Part shown: piece by piece, positions 44,820 to 54,226 of the stretch | Layout: each line of letters opens with the position of its first letter | Numbering within the stretch: the first letter of the stretch is position 1 | Assembly: GCA_046296435.1 (NCBI GenBank) | Contig: JBKBLI010000011.1 | Span: forward strand, 7,753 to 71,752 | Reading direction: 5' to 3' | From: M3007 sp046296435 | GTDB lineage: Bacteria > Bacteroidota > Bacteroidia > Chitinophagales > Saprospiraceae | DNA: 64,000 nucleotides | Translations under genes and position numbers: made by a program | Notes under the pieces: generated by a model | Databases searched by the model: none | What the model was told of the DNA's origin: nothing | The model's input: only the letters and a program-made list of their open reading frames with translations

Positions 44820-46250
44820 TCAGGCGTTTTCTTCGGGTTTCGTCACTTGAGCGCTCTGCGTTTCGTGAGCGTGCTTTCTGGCTTTGGGACCGATGTACTG
44901 GTCGCCGGCTACTTTGAGGATTGATTTTACCTCGGCTATAGCAACCACCGGCGCCACGCGGGTAAAAATCATGTACAGCACAAAGAATAGACCGATGGTT
45001 CCCATGAACATACAGATCTCTACCCAACTCGGGCTGTAATAGCTCCAGGATGAGGGCAGGAAGTCGCGGGCGAGGGTCGTAGCAATGATAACAAAGCGCT
45101 CAAACCACATACCGATATTTACGACGATGCTCAGGAAGAAGGTCCACCAAATGCTACGGCGAATCTTGCGCGACCAGAATAACTGCGGCGCTACCACGTT
45201 GCAGAACATCATACCAAAATAAGACCACCAGTAAATACCAAAAACACGATTGTAAAAGGCAAACTGCTCGTAAATGAACCCGGAATACCAGGAGATAAAC
45301 AATTCGGTCAAATACGCAACGCCAACAATGGTTCCGGTGAGTACAATGACCTTGTTCATCGACTCGATGTGGTTCATGGTGATATATTCCTGCAAGCCCA
45401 GCACCTTTCGGGTGATTACCATCAATGTCTGCACCATCGCAAATCCGGAGAAGATAGCGCCCGCCACGAAGTAAGGTGGGAAAATGGTCGTGTGCCAGCC
45501 CGGAACAACCGAAGTCGCAAAGTCAAAAGATACGATGGTGTGCACCGAAAGTACCAGCGGCGTAGAGATGCCGGCAAGAATGAGCGAAAGGGACTCCCAA
45601 CGTTGCCAGTGCTTGGCGCTACCCGTCCAGCCGAACGAAAATGTCTCGTACATCTTACGGCGAAAACCGGTGGCGCGATCGCGAACGGTAGCCAAATCAG
45701 GCACCAGACCGGTGTACCAGAACAACAGGGATACCGTAAAGTATGTCGAAATAGCAAATACGTCCCAAAGCAGCGGCGAATTGAAATTCACCCACAGCGG
45801 GCCGCGAGTATTAGGGAATGGAAAAATGAAAAAAGCCAGCCAAACGCGTCCCATGTGAAGAATTGGAAACTGTCCGGCGCATATTACTGCAAAGATGGTC
45901 ATAGCCTCGGCTGCTCGGTTAACACCCGTGCGCCAGCGTTGACGAAACAAAAGCAGGATGGCAGAAATCAGCGTACCAGCGTGACCGATACCGATCCACC
46001 AAACGAAGTTGGTGATGTCCCAACCCCAGTTGATGGTGCGGTTGAGATTCCACACGCCGATACCCTTCCAGATGAGCCAAACCACCGTGAACAAATACAG
46101 ACCTAAAAACGCTGAGGCCACCGAAAAAGCGATGATCCACTCGCGGGAGGGCGCTCTCTCGGTCGGCGAGCACAAGTCTTCCGTAATCTGATGATAAGAC
46201 TTGCCGCCTTCAATCAACACGTGCCTTACAGGCGCTACTGGTTGAGACAT
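44820..46250 (-). CDS. actC: alternative complex III subunit ActC (NrfD-like quinol-oxidising membrane subunit)
   Basis: A 476-residue polytopic protein of the NrfD/PsrC family with about ten helices. It has the expected WGWDITNFVWWIGIGHAGTLISAILLLFRQRWRTGVNRAAEAMTIFA region (written in parts: WWIGIGHAGT, then RTGVNRAAEAMT), as well as HMGRVWLAFF, LVLSVHTIVSFDFA and YITMNHIESMNKV. The acidic and histidine residues in the second and fourth helices are those thought to form the quinol site and proton path. There is no heme or Fe-S motif, as expected. The cytoplasmic C-terminal tail is charged. It lies 36 bases after actB, and that gap contains a T-tract/A-tract palindrome. It works with ActB, which receives its electrons. 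Confidence 0.95.
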   Translation of the reverse strand: MSQPVAPVRHVLIEGGKSYHQITEDLCSPTERAPSREWIIAFSVASAFLGLYLFTVVWLIWKGIGVWNLNRTINWGWDITNFVWWIGIGHAGTLISAILLLFRQRWRTGVNRAAEAMTIFAVICAGQFPILHMGRVWLAFFIFPFPNTRGPLWVNFNSPLLWDVFAISTYFTVSLLFWYTGLVPDLATVRDRATGFRRKMYETFSFGWTGSAKHWQRWESLSLILAGISTPLVLSVHTIVSFDFATSVVPGWHTTIFPPYFVAGAIFSGFAMVQTLMVITRKVLGLQEYITMNHIESMNKVIVLTGTIVGVAYLTELFISWYSGFIYEQFAFYNRVFGIYWWSYFGMMFCNVVAPQLFWSRKIRRSIWWTFFLSIVVNIGMWFERFVIIATTLARDFLPSSWSYYSPSWVEICMFMGTIGLFFVLYMIFTRVAPVVAIAEVKSILKVAGDQYIGPKARKHAHETQSAQVTKPEENA

Positions 46251-46263
46251 ATTGAACTGTATG

Positions 46264-46280
46264 TTTTTTTTTCAAAAAAA
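46264..46280. repeat. T-tract/A-tract palindrome between actB and actC
   Basis: T9-c-A7 in the 36-base spacer between actC start and actB stop. It is the same motif as at 9411, 54105 and 59560. It is too A:T-rich to be an efficient terminator. Confidence 0.5.
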
Positions 46281-46286
46281 GTTTGA

Positions 46287-49200
46287 TCAAGAGAGCAGCG
46301 ATTCGTTGCTGTTATACACCTTGGCAGAGTAGTCCACATTAGAGCGCACGTTGATCTCTTCTAAGACGGTGTAGTTCAATGGTCCATTTTTCATCTTGCT
46401 GATCTGGCTGTTTGGATTGTTGACATTGCCAAAAATGATAGCGCCGGTTGGACAAGCCGTCTGGCAAGCCGTGCGCACGTCGTTATCTTCGATCGTACGG
46501 CTTTCGCGTTTGGCCGTTAGCTTACCTTCCTGAATGCGCTGGATACAGAACGAGCACTTCTCAATCACGCCGCGCGAGCGAACCGTAACGTCCGGATTGA
46601 GCACCATGCGCACGAGATTGTCTGCATAGAAGGGTTTGTCGTCGCCGGCCGCGTGGAATACGCGCTCTTCGTTGGAGCCAAACAGGTCTGCGGTCGTGTA
46701 ATCCAGCCAGTTGAAGCGGCGCACTTTGTAAGGGCAGTTGTTAGCGCAATAACGCGTGCCGATGCAGCGGTTGTACGCCATTTGGTTCAGCCCCTCCATC
46801 GAGTGGTTGGTTGCATTTACCGGGCACACGTTCTCGCACGGCGCATTCTGGCAGTGCTGACACATCATGGGCTGATACACTGCGCGCGGATTCTCAAAAT
46901 CGCCGTAGAAATAACGATCTATACGCAACCAGGTCATTTCGTGGTGGCGATTGATCTCTTTCTTACCTACTACAGGAACGTTGTTTTCGCTCACGCAAGC
47001 TACCTGACAAGCGCCGCACCCGATGCAGGCGTTCATGTCCACATACATGCTCCAGTGTATGCCCGTATTGTAGTAGTCTGTCCGATCCGGGTACAAGGTT
47101 TCGTTGTTAAGCTCGGCGGATTTGGCGCGGAACTTTTCGATTTTTTTGGTAAAATCTTTCAAGTCCTTGACGTGCGACTGGAAGATAATCGAACGATCGG
47201 TCAGTGCGCCCTCAAAACCTTTCCAGCCAATAGAACGCTCGTCGGCGTTAACCGTTTCGCCTTTGTTGTTGACGCCGGCAACGCCCATGGTGTGGTGATG
47301 CTGCACGCAGGCGAAGTACTTGTCTTCTCCAACCTTGCCCGACACTTTGGCCTCCTTGGCAAAGTATTGAATCAAACCGCCATCGACCGATTGCCACGGG
47401 TTGACGTTCACGCCATAACCCACTCCGCATCCCCCCGACGTACGACCGCCGCCCAGCGCTATCGCTACCGTGCCGGGCATCTGGCCAAAAGTCTTGACGA
47501 CGGTACAGCGAAGCGTTTTGCCGTTTACTTCCACATCCACTTGATCGCCATCTTTCAACTTTTTCCAACCGTATATATGGTTATCGCCATCCCACTCTAC
47601 CGGGATATTGAGGTAATTCCCCCAGACCGTGCGGGTTACCGGATCGGGCATCTCCTGCAGCCAGGGGTTGTGTGCAAACTGACCGTTGCCGATATTTACG
47701 GTCTCGTAAAAAGAGATTTCAACCTCGGCGTTCGAAGGCTGCGTCACGCCGTTGGCGCTGACCGAACCGGAGAAGCTCACCGTGCGGGTCGCAGGCGGGA
47801 GCGTGAGCACGCCGTCGTGCAGGCACATATCCCAAAAGGCTGCGGTTGTAACGTACTTGTTTTGTTTTGAAAACAATACGCTCGCCCAATGGGACTTGAG
47901 GTATTGGTAATAGGGTTGATCGTCCTGGCGATTCAGATTTGCGCTATCGGCCCATTCGAGCAAACTGTGCGGCGCTTGACGGGTATCGAACAAAGGCGCA
48001 ATGGCGGGCTGCATGAGGCTGTAATGGCCATCTTTGGGCATGGCGTCGCCCCAGGACTCAAGCAAATGGTGGTCAGGCGCGATATAATTGCACATCGCCG
48101 TGGTCTCATCCATGATTCCGGATAGCGAAATACGGGTTCCAACCTTAGCGAAAGCGGCGACAAATTTATCGGCATTCGGCAACTCATATGCCGGGTTAGC
48201 CTCCCAGATGATGACGTTGGCGATTTGTCCGGCGTTCATTTCTTCGATCAGACGCATCATTTCGCGCTCGTCGCCCTGACGCTGGTAAGATGCCTCGCTG
48301 AAGTCGATCGTGGCGTTGATATTGCCCAACATATCGTTGATCTTGTTGACGAGCATTTGCTCGGCGATATTGTTGGTCCCGCACAAGACAAGCGACTTAC
48401 CTTTGGCGTTCAGCAGATCTTTGGCGGCGGCGGCAATGCCTTTTGCGGCTTTGTCGTTCAGCTTGGGGCCGCCAATGCCGGCATTGCCTGTCGCTGAAGC
48501 GATCGCGTTGTACAGGGCGCAAATGGCGGCGCCCATTTCGCTGGGGCGTGCCATGATCCGGTTGTCGGCATTGGAGCCGGTGAGCGTCATGGCGCTCTCC
48601 ACTTGATAGTGGCGCGACATGCGCGGATTTTTTACATCCTTAATCTTGCGACGCTCAGCGTATGCGCGGGCGTATTCGACCGGACTAATCCAGGAGCCCA
48701 GAAAATCGGCGCCAAAAGAAACAATCACGTCTGCCTGCTCGAACTTGAAGGAGGGAATGGCGCGAATGCCGAAGTTTTGCTGATTGGCGGCCAGCATAGC
48801 CGACGCGCTGACGGGATCGTAAACCACGGCGCGCGCATTGGGATACTTGGCCAGAAACTCATCCAGCGCCATTTTAGCCGTTGGGCTAATGTTGGTACCC
48901 ATAATGATGCGGGTATTGCCCTTGGCGAGCTTGGCTTTGATTTCGCGATCCAGATCGTCCCATTTCTTGCGATCCAATTCACCGTCGGCCAGCATGCCCG
49001 GTCCTTGGGTGCGGCGGTTGTCGTACAGGCTCAGTACCAATGCCTGAGCGCGCGCGCTGGTGCCGCCATGCGTAACGCCGCTAAGCGAGTTTCCTTCGAT
49101 CTTGATCGGACGACCCTCGCGGGTTTTCACCAAAATAGCGCAATAATCGCCGCCTTTTACGTAAGTAGAGGCGTAATAATTGGCTACCCCGGGCACGATA

Positions 49201-49436
49201 TCGTCGGGCTTGACCACGTATGGAATGACGCGACGAACCGGGATCTCGCAGGAAGCAGCTACTGTTGCGGCGCCCAAACCGAATCCAAGCAATTTGAGAA
49301 AATCGCGGCGACTGGCAGTCCATTGACCGTCCGTTTCATCAATATGTTCGAGTTGAAACTCTTGCCCTGCCGACTTGAGAAAATTTTCATCTCGGGTCAA
49401 GTCTTCAGAACCAATCCAGATATTATCTTGGCTCAT
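46287..49436 (-). CDS. actB: alternative complex III subunit ActB, Fe-S / molybdopterin-like protein
   Basis: A 1049-residue exported protein. The start is ATG 49436 (MSQDNIWIGSEDLTRDENF). A twin-arginine motif SRRDFLKLLG (42-51) is followed by a hydrophobic stretch and Cys63, a likely lipidation site. Residues 80-720 are the molybdopterin-oxidoreductase-like domain, which in ACIII has no cofactor. The C-terminal 300 residues are the ferredoxin-like domain with four Fe-S clusters. Motifs are CIGCGACQVAC, CQHCQNAPCENVCPVN, CIGTRYCANNCPY and CSFCIQRI with CQTACPTGAI. It takes electrons from the quinol site of ActC to the hemes of ActA and ActE. It is exported by Tat and lies between actA (50 bases) and actC (36 bases). 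Confidence 0.95.
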   Translation of the reverse strand: MSQDNIWIGSEDLTRDENFLKSAGQEFQLEHIDETDGQWTASRRDFLKLLGFGLGAATVAASCEIPVRRVIPYVVKPDDIVPGVANYYASTYVKGGDYCAILVKTREGRPIKIEGNSLSGVTHGGTSARAQALVLSLYDNRRTQGPGMLADGELDRKKWDDLDREIKAKLAKGNTRIIMGTNISPTAKMALDEFLAKYPNARAVVYDPVSASAMLAANQQNFGIRAIPSFKFEQADVIVSFGADFLGSWISPVEYARAYAERRKIKDVKNPRMSRHYQVESAMTLTGSNADNRIMARPSEMGAAICALYNAIASATGNAGIGGPKLNDKAAKGIAAAAKDLLNAKGKSLVLCGTNNIAEQMLVNKINDMLGNINATIDFSEASYQRQGDEREMMRLIEEMNAGQIANVIIWEANPAYELPNADKFVAAFAKVGTRISLSGIMDETTAMCNYIAPDHHLLESWGDAMPKDGHYSLMQPAIAPLFDTRQAPHSLLEWADSANLNRQDDQPYYQYLKSHWASVLFSKQNKYVTTAAFWDMCLHDGVLTLPPATRTVSFSGSVSANGVTQPSNAEVEISFYETVNIGNGQFAHNPWLQEMPDPVTRTVWGNYLNIPVEWDGDNHIYGWKKLKDGDQVDVEVNGKTLRCTVVKTFGQMPGTVAIALGGGRTSGGCGVGYGVNVNPWQSVDGGLIQYFAKEAKVSGKVGEDKYFACVQHHHTMGVAGVNNKGETVNADERSIGWKGFEGALTDRSIIFQSHVKDLKDFTKKIEKFRAKSAELNNETLYPDRTDYYNTGIHWSMYVDMNACIGCGACQVACVSENNVPVVGKKEINRHHEMTWLRIDRYFYGDFENPRAVYQPMMCQHCQNAPCENVCPVNATNHSMEGLNQMAYNRCIGTRYCANNCPYKVRRFNWLDYTTADLFGSNEERVFHAAGDDKPFYADNLVRMVLNPDVTVRSRGVIEKCSFCIQRIQEGKLTAKRESRTIEDNDVRTACQTACPTGAIIFGNVNNPNSQISKMKNGPLNYTVLEEINVRSNVDYSAKVYNSNESLLS

Positions 49437-49486
49437 ATCGTTCGTTGATAGTTGAATGCTTGTTGCAAAATTTCTTTTCGACGGAA

Positions 49487-50917
49487 TCAATAGTGGCATT
49501 TTTGGCATTCCAGACCGCCAATATCTTCTACATAAATTTTGTCCAACGACGATTCCGGTTTACCCACAGAGGCTTTGTGCATCTTGATAAATTCCGGATT
49601 GTAGTCCTTGTAAAAACCGTTGTCGGCAAATTTCACTTCCGTTTCGCGGTGGCAGTTGATACACCAGCCCATACCCAAAGTAGAATATTGATAAACGACG
49701 TCCATCTCTTCGATAGGACCATGGCATTTTTGGCACTCAACTTTGCCCACCGCTACGTGTTGCGCGTGGTTGAAATAAGCGTGATCAGCCAAATTGTGAA
49801 TGCGGATCCATTCGATTGGCCCCTGAATTTTACCGTTTGAATCGTTCTTGAGCGCCTTGACAATACCTTCCCACTGTGTTTCCATAGTCACGCGACCATT
49901 GTCGTCCATGGCGGTCAATCCTTTCTCTTCCATGTAGGCTTGCCCGATCCACTTTTTGTAGAGCTCTTCGATTTTCTGCTCATCCCAATTCTCGTAATCC
50001 TCAATGTATTTGCCGCTGATGGGATCGAACCCGATCGAAGCATATATTTTGGTGATTTCGGAGGTGCCTGACTTTGGACCCACCTTCACCACCGAGTGGC
50101 AATTCATGCAAGTGTTGGCTCCGGGGATGGACGAGTGCTTTGAGCGGCGTGCCGAGTCGTGGCAATACTGACAGTCAATTTTGTTTTGGCCGGAGTGAAT
50201 CTTGTGGCTGAACCAGATTGGCTGATCGGGCATATAGTCTTGCTGACGCTGCATACGCGTCGCATTGTCCACGGTGCGATAGCCAAGCAGCAGGGTCATT
50301 GCAAAAACCAAAAAAGCAATGAAGCCTTTGCTGCTCAAAGTATCAACCCAGCTCTTATTGATGGGCTGCTCGCCGGCCTGAACGCGGGCAATGTTGTTGA
50401 GGTTGTCAACAATACGCATCAAAGCGAAAGCCAACATCCCCAAGACAAAGGCCAAACCGACAAAAAGCCAGTAATTGTTGCTTTTTTGCGGAGCGGCTAC
50501 ATCTCCGGCTGCGCCGCCCGGCACGGCTGCGGCCGCGGCGCCGGCCCCGGAAGCGACCTCGTTCACGTACAATAGGATGCTCTCGATTTGATTGTCGGTC
50601 AATCCCGTGAAGTTGTTCATGATGGTGGGCTTCCACTCATTCCATAGCGCAACAGCGCGAGGATGACCCTCCTTGATCATCACTTGCGACTGCCGAATCC
50701 ATTTGTACAAGTCAGTGCGAGGGAATGCAGCCCAACGCTCTTCCGTGCCTGCAAGCGCAGGTCCGGTCAACTTAGACTTCATGTCTCGCGCATGGCATGC
50801 GCTGCAGTTCGCGGCAAACAATTCTTTACCCTCTGAAGCAGAAGGCTGCGCCTGAACTGCGCCAAACGAAAAGGCACAAAGTAGCGCAATAACCCCAAAA
50901 ATGCGTTTGAATAGCAT
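49487..50917 (-). CDS. actA: alternative complex III subunit ActA, hexaheme cytochrome c (monoheme domain fused to pentaheme)
   Basis: A 476-residue membrane-anchored multiheme cytochrome. The signal peptide ends at VQA (residue 23). A monoheme domain carries C38-x2-C41-H42 (ANCSACHA). Then come a Gly/Ala-rich linker (about 122-140) and two transmembrane helices (about 148-170 and 195-213). The five-heme domain has CQYCH (249-253 region: Cys249/252), CMNCH (270/273), CQKCH (395/398), CINCH (419/422) and CQKCH (471/474), the last ending two residues before the C-terminus. Rhodothermus ActA is pentaheme, so the N-terminal domain is an addition seen in some Bacteroidota. It heads the act-cox operon. 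A TACTTTTG box (51006-51013) lies 88 bases upstream. Confidence 0.94.
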   Translation of the reverse strand: MLFKRIFGVIALLCAFSFGAVQAQPSASEGKELFAANCSACHARDMKSKLTGPALAGTEERWAAFPRTDLYKWIRQSQVMIKEGHPRAVALWNEWKPTIMNNFTGLTDNQIESILLYVNEVASGAGAAAAAVPGGAAGDVAAPQKSNNYWLFVGLAFVLGMLAFALMRIVDNLNNIARVQAGEQPINKSWVDTLSSKGFIAFLVFAMTLLLGYRTVDNATRMQRQQDYMPDQPIWFSHKIHSGQNKIDCQYCHDSARRSKHSSIPGANTCMNCHSVVKVGPKSGTSEITKIYASIGFDPISGKYIEDYENWDEQKIEELYKKWIGQAYMEEKGLTAMDDNGRVTMETQWEGIVKALKNDSNGKIQGPIEWIRIHNLADHAYFNHAQHVAVGKVECQKCHGPIEEMDVVYQYSTLGMGWCINCHRETEVKFADNGFYKDYNPEFIKMHKASVGKPESSLDKIYVEDIGGLECQKCHY

Positions 50918-51236
50918 ATGAATCAGACAAATATTATTTTTTGTATCCGGCTTGGATCAATTGGACAAAAAATTTTGAAAACTCAAAGTCATATTTTTGT
51001 CACCGCAAAAGTATCACGACTTTTACAATTGCAGGCGCGATTTGTTAAAAGCGTAAATTATTTAGACGAATTCTATTTGCGTTTTTTCGCCATCGCACCT
51101 GACAAAGGCGCCAGAAAAAGCGCGGCAAAGGTAAAGCGATTCATGACTTTACAAGTAGGTTTTTGTTTTTTTCTGCGAGGCGCGGTTTTAGTCTTACCTT
51201 CGCGGCCATTACAAGACTTAACCATCGCCAATTTTT
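50918..51236. other. 319-bp divergent promoter region between actA and the arginine deiminase gene
   Basis: No gene is supported here. It holds the TACTTTTG box for actA (51006-51013, minus). It also holds a weaker TACCTTCG (51195-51202, plus) 34 bases before the arginine deiminase start, which differs from TAnnTTTG at one base. The A/T-rich stretches between could carry regulatory sites, but no dyad stands out. Confidence 0.5.
51006..51013 (-). promoter_or_regulatory. -7 box of the act-cox operon
   Basis: TACTTTTG on the minus strand, an exact TAnnTTTG match 88 bases before the actA start. No clear -33 TTTG at 19-22 bases. It would drive about 16 kb of respiratory genes. Confidence 0.45.
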
Positions 51237-52517
51237 ATGGATGCCAACGCACGTATTTACGTAGATTCTGAGATAGGACGCCTTCGAAAAGTAATCGTTC
51301 ACCGACCCGACGAAGGTATTGCCCGCATTACGCCCAAACGCGCAGGCGAATTGCTCTTTGACGATATCGTGCACCTCCCCAACATGCAAGAAGAGCATGA
51401 CGTGTTCGTGAAAGTGTTGGAGTTGTTTTTAGGCAAAGAAAATGTACTTAAAGTACACGACTTGCTCGCCGAAAGTACACGGGACGAAGAAAGCAAGTAT
51501 GAGGTGATCAACAAAATTACCGATTTCGAAGAGTTGCCTTACTCCTTTATCCCCCGACTCGCCGGACTTTCGCCCGAGCAACTGGCCGACACGCTGATCA
51601 CCGGCTATCTCGAACCCGAAGACCGCATACTCTTCGATCCCATACCCAACCTGATATTTACGCGAGATATTGCCGTGACGATCAAAGACTATGTTTTGAT
51701 CACCAAGGCGGCCAAATCGGCCCGATTTCGCGAAAACTTCCTCACCAGATTGATATTCAGCAGCCACCCGGTCTTTCGCAAGCTCAAAGCCGACGGCAAA
51801 ACCATCAACCTCAACCGCGTGGACAAATTCCCGCCTTCCAAAAAAGGCGAAACCATCAGCATCGAAGGCGGAGATGTGATGATGCTGACGCCCGATTACT
51901 TGCTGATCGGATGCTCGGAGCGAACCAACAACTATGCGTTGCAACTGATCAAGGATCATTTGTTCGACCGGGGGATCATCAAAAATGTCGTACAAGTCAA
52001 TATTCCCGCCGAACGCACCTACATGCACATCGATACGGTGTTCACCCAAATCAACGCCAACCACCTCGTCGGGTTCAAACCCATCGTGCAGGACGGCTTC
52101 GGCTCCTTCGTGGATGTATATCGCCACACGGGCGAAGAAATAGAATATCCTTGCCTCAAGGACTTCCTCCTCAACGAAATCAATCCGAAGATGGAGTTCA
52201 TCTGGGCCGGGCGCGGCGAAAGCCCCTATCAGGAGCGCGAACAATGGACCGACGGTTGTAACCTGGTAGCGCTCAAGCCGGGAGTGGCCATCACTTACGA
52301 CCGCAACCCAGTCACTGAACGCGCATTCAAAGAAATAGGCTACAAAGTGATTAAAGCGGAAAAAATCATCAAAGATATTGAAAGTGGAAAAATCACTCCC
52401 GAAAGCGTTGAAAATACCATCATTACCATTCCCTCCAACGAATTGTCGCGCGCAAGGGGCGGCTCCCATTGTATGACATGCCCCATCGAGCGCGATCCGA
52501 TCAATCCTGAAGCCTAA
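51237..52517 (+). CDS. arcA: arginine deiminase
   Basis: A 426-residue enzyme hydrolysing L-arginine to citrulline and ammonia. The five-bladed guanidino-modifying fold shows LIFTRDIAV (first catalytic Asp region), IEGGDVMML (EGGD box), MHIDTVF (catalytic His) and ARGGSHCMTCPIERD with the nucleophile Cys412. The order and spacing are those of ArcA. No ArcB, ArcC or ArcD genes are adjacent, so it may serve arginine catabolism or acid/ammonia physiology rather than the fermentative ADI pathway. It precedes lpxB by nine bases, so the two are almost certainly co-transcribed. It is divergent from the act-cox operon. Confidence 0.93.
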   Translation: MDANARIYVDSEIGRLRKVIVHRPDEGIARITPKRAGELLFDDIVHLPNMQEEHDVFVKVLELFLGKENVLKVHDLLAESTRDEESKYEVINKITDFEELPYSFIPRLAGLSPEQLADTLITGYLEPEDRILFDPIPNLIFTRDIAVTIKDYVLITKAAKSARFRENFLTRLIFSSHPVFRKLKADGKTINLNRVDKFPPSKKGETISIEGGDVMMLTPDYLLIGCSERTNNYALQLIKDHLFDRGIIKNVVQVNIPAERTYMHIDTVFTQINANHLVGFKPIVQDGFGSFVDVYRHTGEEIEYPCLKDFLLNEINPKMEFIWAGRGESPYQEREQWTDGCNLVALKPGVAITYDRNPVTERAFKEIGYKVIKAEKIIKDIESGKITPESVENTIITIPSNELSRARGGSHCMTCPIERDPINPEA

Positions 52518-52526
52518 AACGCAGCT

Positions 52527-53645
52527 ATGCGCTTTTATTTGATTGCCGGCGAGGCCTCGGGCGACCTACACGGCGCGGCGCTCATAGAGGCCCTGCGTCG
52601 ATTGAAGCCAGACGTCCAAATCCGATGTTGGGGAGGCGATCGCATGGCGCAGGCGGGCGGCGTCGTGGCCAAGCACTATCGCGATCTGGCCTTTATGGGC
52701 TTTTGGGAAGTGCTCCGCAATTTGCGCGTTATACTCCGCAACTTGAACTTCTGTAAAAAAGACATCCTCGCATTCGGACCCGACGCCATCGTGCTGATTG
52801 ATTATCCGGGATTCAATCTCCGCATCGCCCGCTGGGCCAAAAAGCAAAACATCCCAACGGTATATTACATTGCCCCTCAGGTTTGGGCCTGGCACGAGTC
52901 CCGTATCCCCGCCATGAGGCGCGATATCGACCGCTTATTGGTGATCCTGCCATTCGAGCAGGCTTTTTTTGAAAAAAATCAAATCCCTGCGCGTTACGTC
53001 GGGCATCCGCTCATGGAGCGCATCCCCGACGACGCTCCCCCACCCGCCCAACGCGAAAAACTCATTGCGCTGCTGCCGGGCAGCCGCCGACAGGAGATCG
53101 CCGCCATCCTGCCGCCCATGGTCGAAGCGGCGGCCGCCATGCCCGATTACCGCTTCGTCGTGCTTTGCGCGGCGGCGCAGCCCGATGCGTTGTACGATCC
53201 GTGGCGCCACAAAGCGCCCAACGTTCAGTTTTACCGAGGCGATGCCTATGCGCTGCTCAAGAGCGCCCGCGCCGCTCTGGTCAAATCTGGCACTTCAACG
53301 CTCGAAACAGCGCTCTGCAATACGCCGCAAGCAGTATGCTACAAGGGCAATCCCATCTCCTATCAGATTGCCCGCCGACTCGTAAAAACGCGCTACATCG
53401 CTCTGGTCAACCTCATCTTGGATCGCCCGCTTGTGCGCGAACTGATCCAACACGAACTGCATGCCCAAGCCCTTACCGAAGCCCTCGCTCACATCCTCCA
53501 ACCTGACGAGACCGAACGGATCTGCGCCGGTTATGCAGAGCTTCGCTACCTGCTCGGCGCCGACAACGCATCCGAAAATGCCGCAAGCGAAACGCTGCGT
53601 ATTGCCCTAACCGGATCAAAGGAGCGCGGCCGGGGCGAAAGCTAA
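52527..53645 (+). CDS. lpxB: lipid-A-disaccharide synthase
   Basis: A 372-residue GT19 glycosyltransferase that joins UDP-2,3-diacylglucosamine and lipid X to form the lipid A disaccharide on the inner face of the cytoplasmic membrane. Motifs include AGEASGDLHGAALI (residues 6-19), GFWEVLRNLRVILRN, LIDYPGFNLRIARWAKK, YYIAPQVWAWHESR (the conserved VWAW), YVGHPLMERI, LLPGSRRQEI and KSGTSTLETAL with CYKGNPISYQIARRLVK. Length is typical. It shows the cell makes LPS. One dispersed T7-g-A7 palindrome (52964-52978) lies inside the coding sequence. It is linked to the upstream arginine deiminase gene by a nine-base spacer. Confidence 0.95.
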   Translation: MRFYLIAGEASGDLHGAALIEALRRLKPDVQIRCWGGDRMAQAGGVVAKHYRDLAFMGFWEVLRNLRVILRNLNFCKKDILAFGPDAIVLIDYPGFNLRIARWAKKQNIPTVYYIAPQVWAWHESRIPAMRRDIDRLLVILPFEQAFFEKNQIPARYVGHPLMERIPDDAPPPAQREKLIALLPGSRRQEIAAILPPMVEAAAAMPDYRFVVLCAAAQPDALYDPWRHKAPNVQFYRGDAYALLKSARAALVKSGTSTLETALCNTPQAVCYKGNPISYQIARRLVKTRYIALVNLILDRPLVRELIQHELHAQALTEALAHILQPDETERICAGYAELRYLLGADNASENAASETLRIALTGSKERGRGES

Positions 53646-53772
53646 GCGCGCAGGACGCCGCAAACGCCGCACGGGCTACTTCCAAAGCGTATGGCCTGCA
53701 AAGCGCTTGAGCGCTTCGGAAGCTGAACAATTCGGCGCCTATCGCGTTTAAGGTTCACAAATACGGCAAAGA

Positions 53773-53964
53773 ATGTCTAAATCCAGCACGCCTCCTGATC
53801 CGCGACCGCTGGCGCCCGGCGAAGATTACTACATGGAATCGGGCTACATGGTGTTCACGGAGCGATACCATCTCAAGCGCGGATTTTGCTGCGGAAGCGG
53901 CTGCCGGCACTGCCCGTGGCGCGGTTGCGACAAAAGAAACATTCCCGATAAGAAAAGCAAATAG
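53773..53964 (+). CDS. DUF5522 family cysteine-rich mini-protein
   Basis: A 63-residue protein. Residues 17-35 (EDYYMESGYMVFTERYHL) lead into KRGFCCGSGCRHCPWRGC, five Cys in a compact cluster that could bind a metal. This is the conserved DUF5522 motif found in many Bacteroidota and other bacteria. No signal peptide is present. The coding status is supported by the motif rather than by length. It lies 127 bases after lpxB on the same strand. Function is not known. Confidence 0.75.
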   Translation: MSKSSTPPDPRPLAPGEDYYMESGYMVFTERYHLKRGFCCGSGCRHCPWRGCDKRNIPDKKSK

Positions 53965-54010
53965 CGATTTGCAAAAGTTGCCCGGTCCGAAAGACGCACG
54001 GCTGGCTTTT

Positions 54011-54123
54011 CCTTTTTCTAAAAAAGGACGGTTTGCCGGCGCGGCGCTCCTCAACGTAGCGCTTTGCACGCGCGCTCAAATCCTACGCACCCCCCTGAGC
54101 CTCGTTTTTTCAGAAAAAAATAT
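54011..54123. repeat. two T-tract/A-tract palindromes
   Basis: ccTTTTT-ct-AAAAAAgg at 54011-54027 and T6-cag-A7 at 54105-54120, within a GC-rich non-coding stretch. The second, with its left flank cctgagcctcg and right flank tatgagcg, resembles the copy at 59560-59578 (cctgagcct...cg, then ...tatgcgcg), so the two may be related repeats. I see no gene between 53965 and 54226. Confidence 0.5.
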
Positions 54124-54163
54124 GAGCGGCGCTCGCCCTCTACACTCATGCTCCATGGTCATT

Positions 54164-54219
54164 TAAAAAAAAACAGGGCGCTTGTCACATAACAACACGC
54201 GCCCTGTTCCTTTTTTTTT
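54164..54219. terminator. bidirectional intrinsic terminator
   Basis: A 10-bp stem aacagggcgc (54172-54181) / gcgccctgtt (54199-54208) with a 17-base loop, flanked by A9 on the left and T9 on the right. It serves the minus-strand glycosyltransferase gene and read-through from the plus side. Confidence 0.88.
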
Positions 54220-54226
54220 GCAAAAA

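Noticed and set aside
46653..47870. 405-codon open frame on the plus strand
   Set aside because: It lies wholly inside actB on the opposite strand, is in a shadow frame and has no domain pattern.
51195..51202. TACCTTCG as a promoter for the arginine deiminase gene
   Set aside because: One mismatch to the -7 consensus and no -33 box at proper spacing; kept only as a remark in the intergenic entry.
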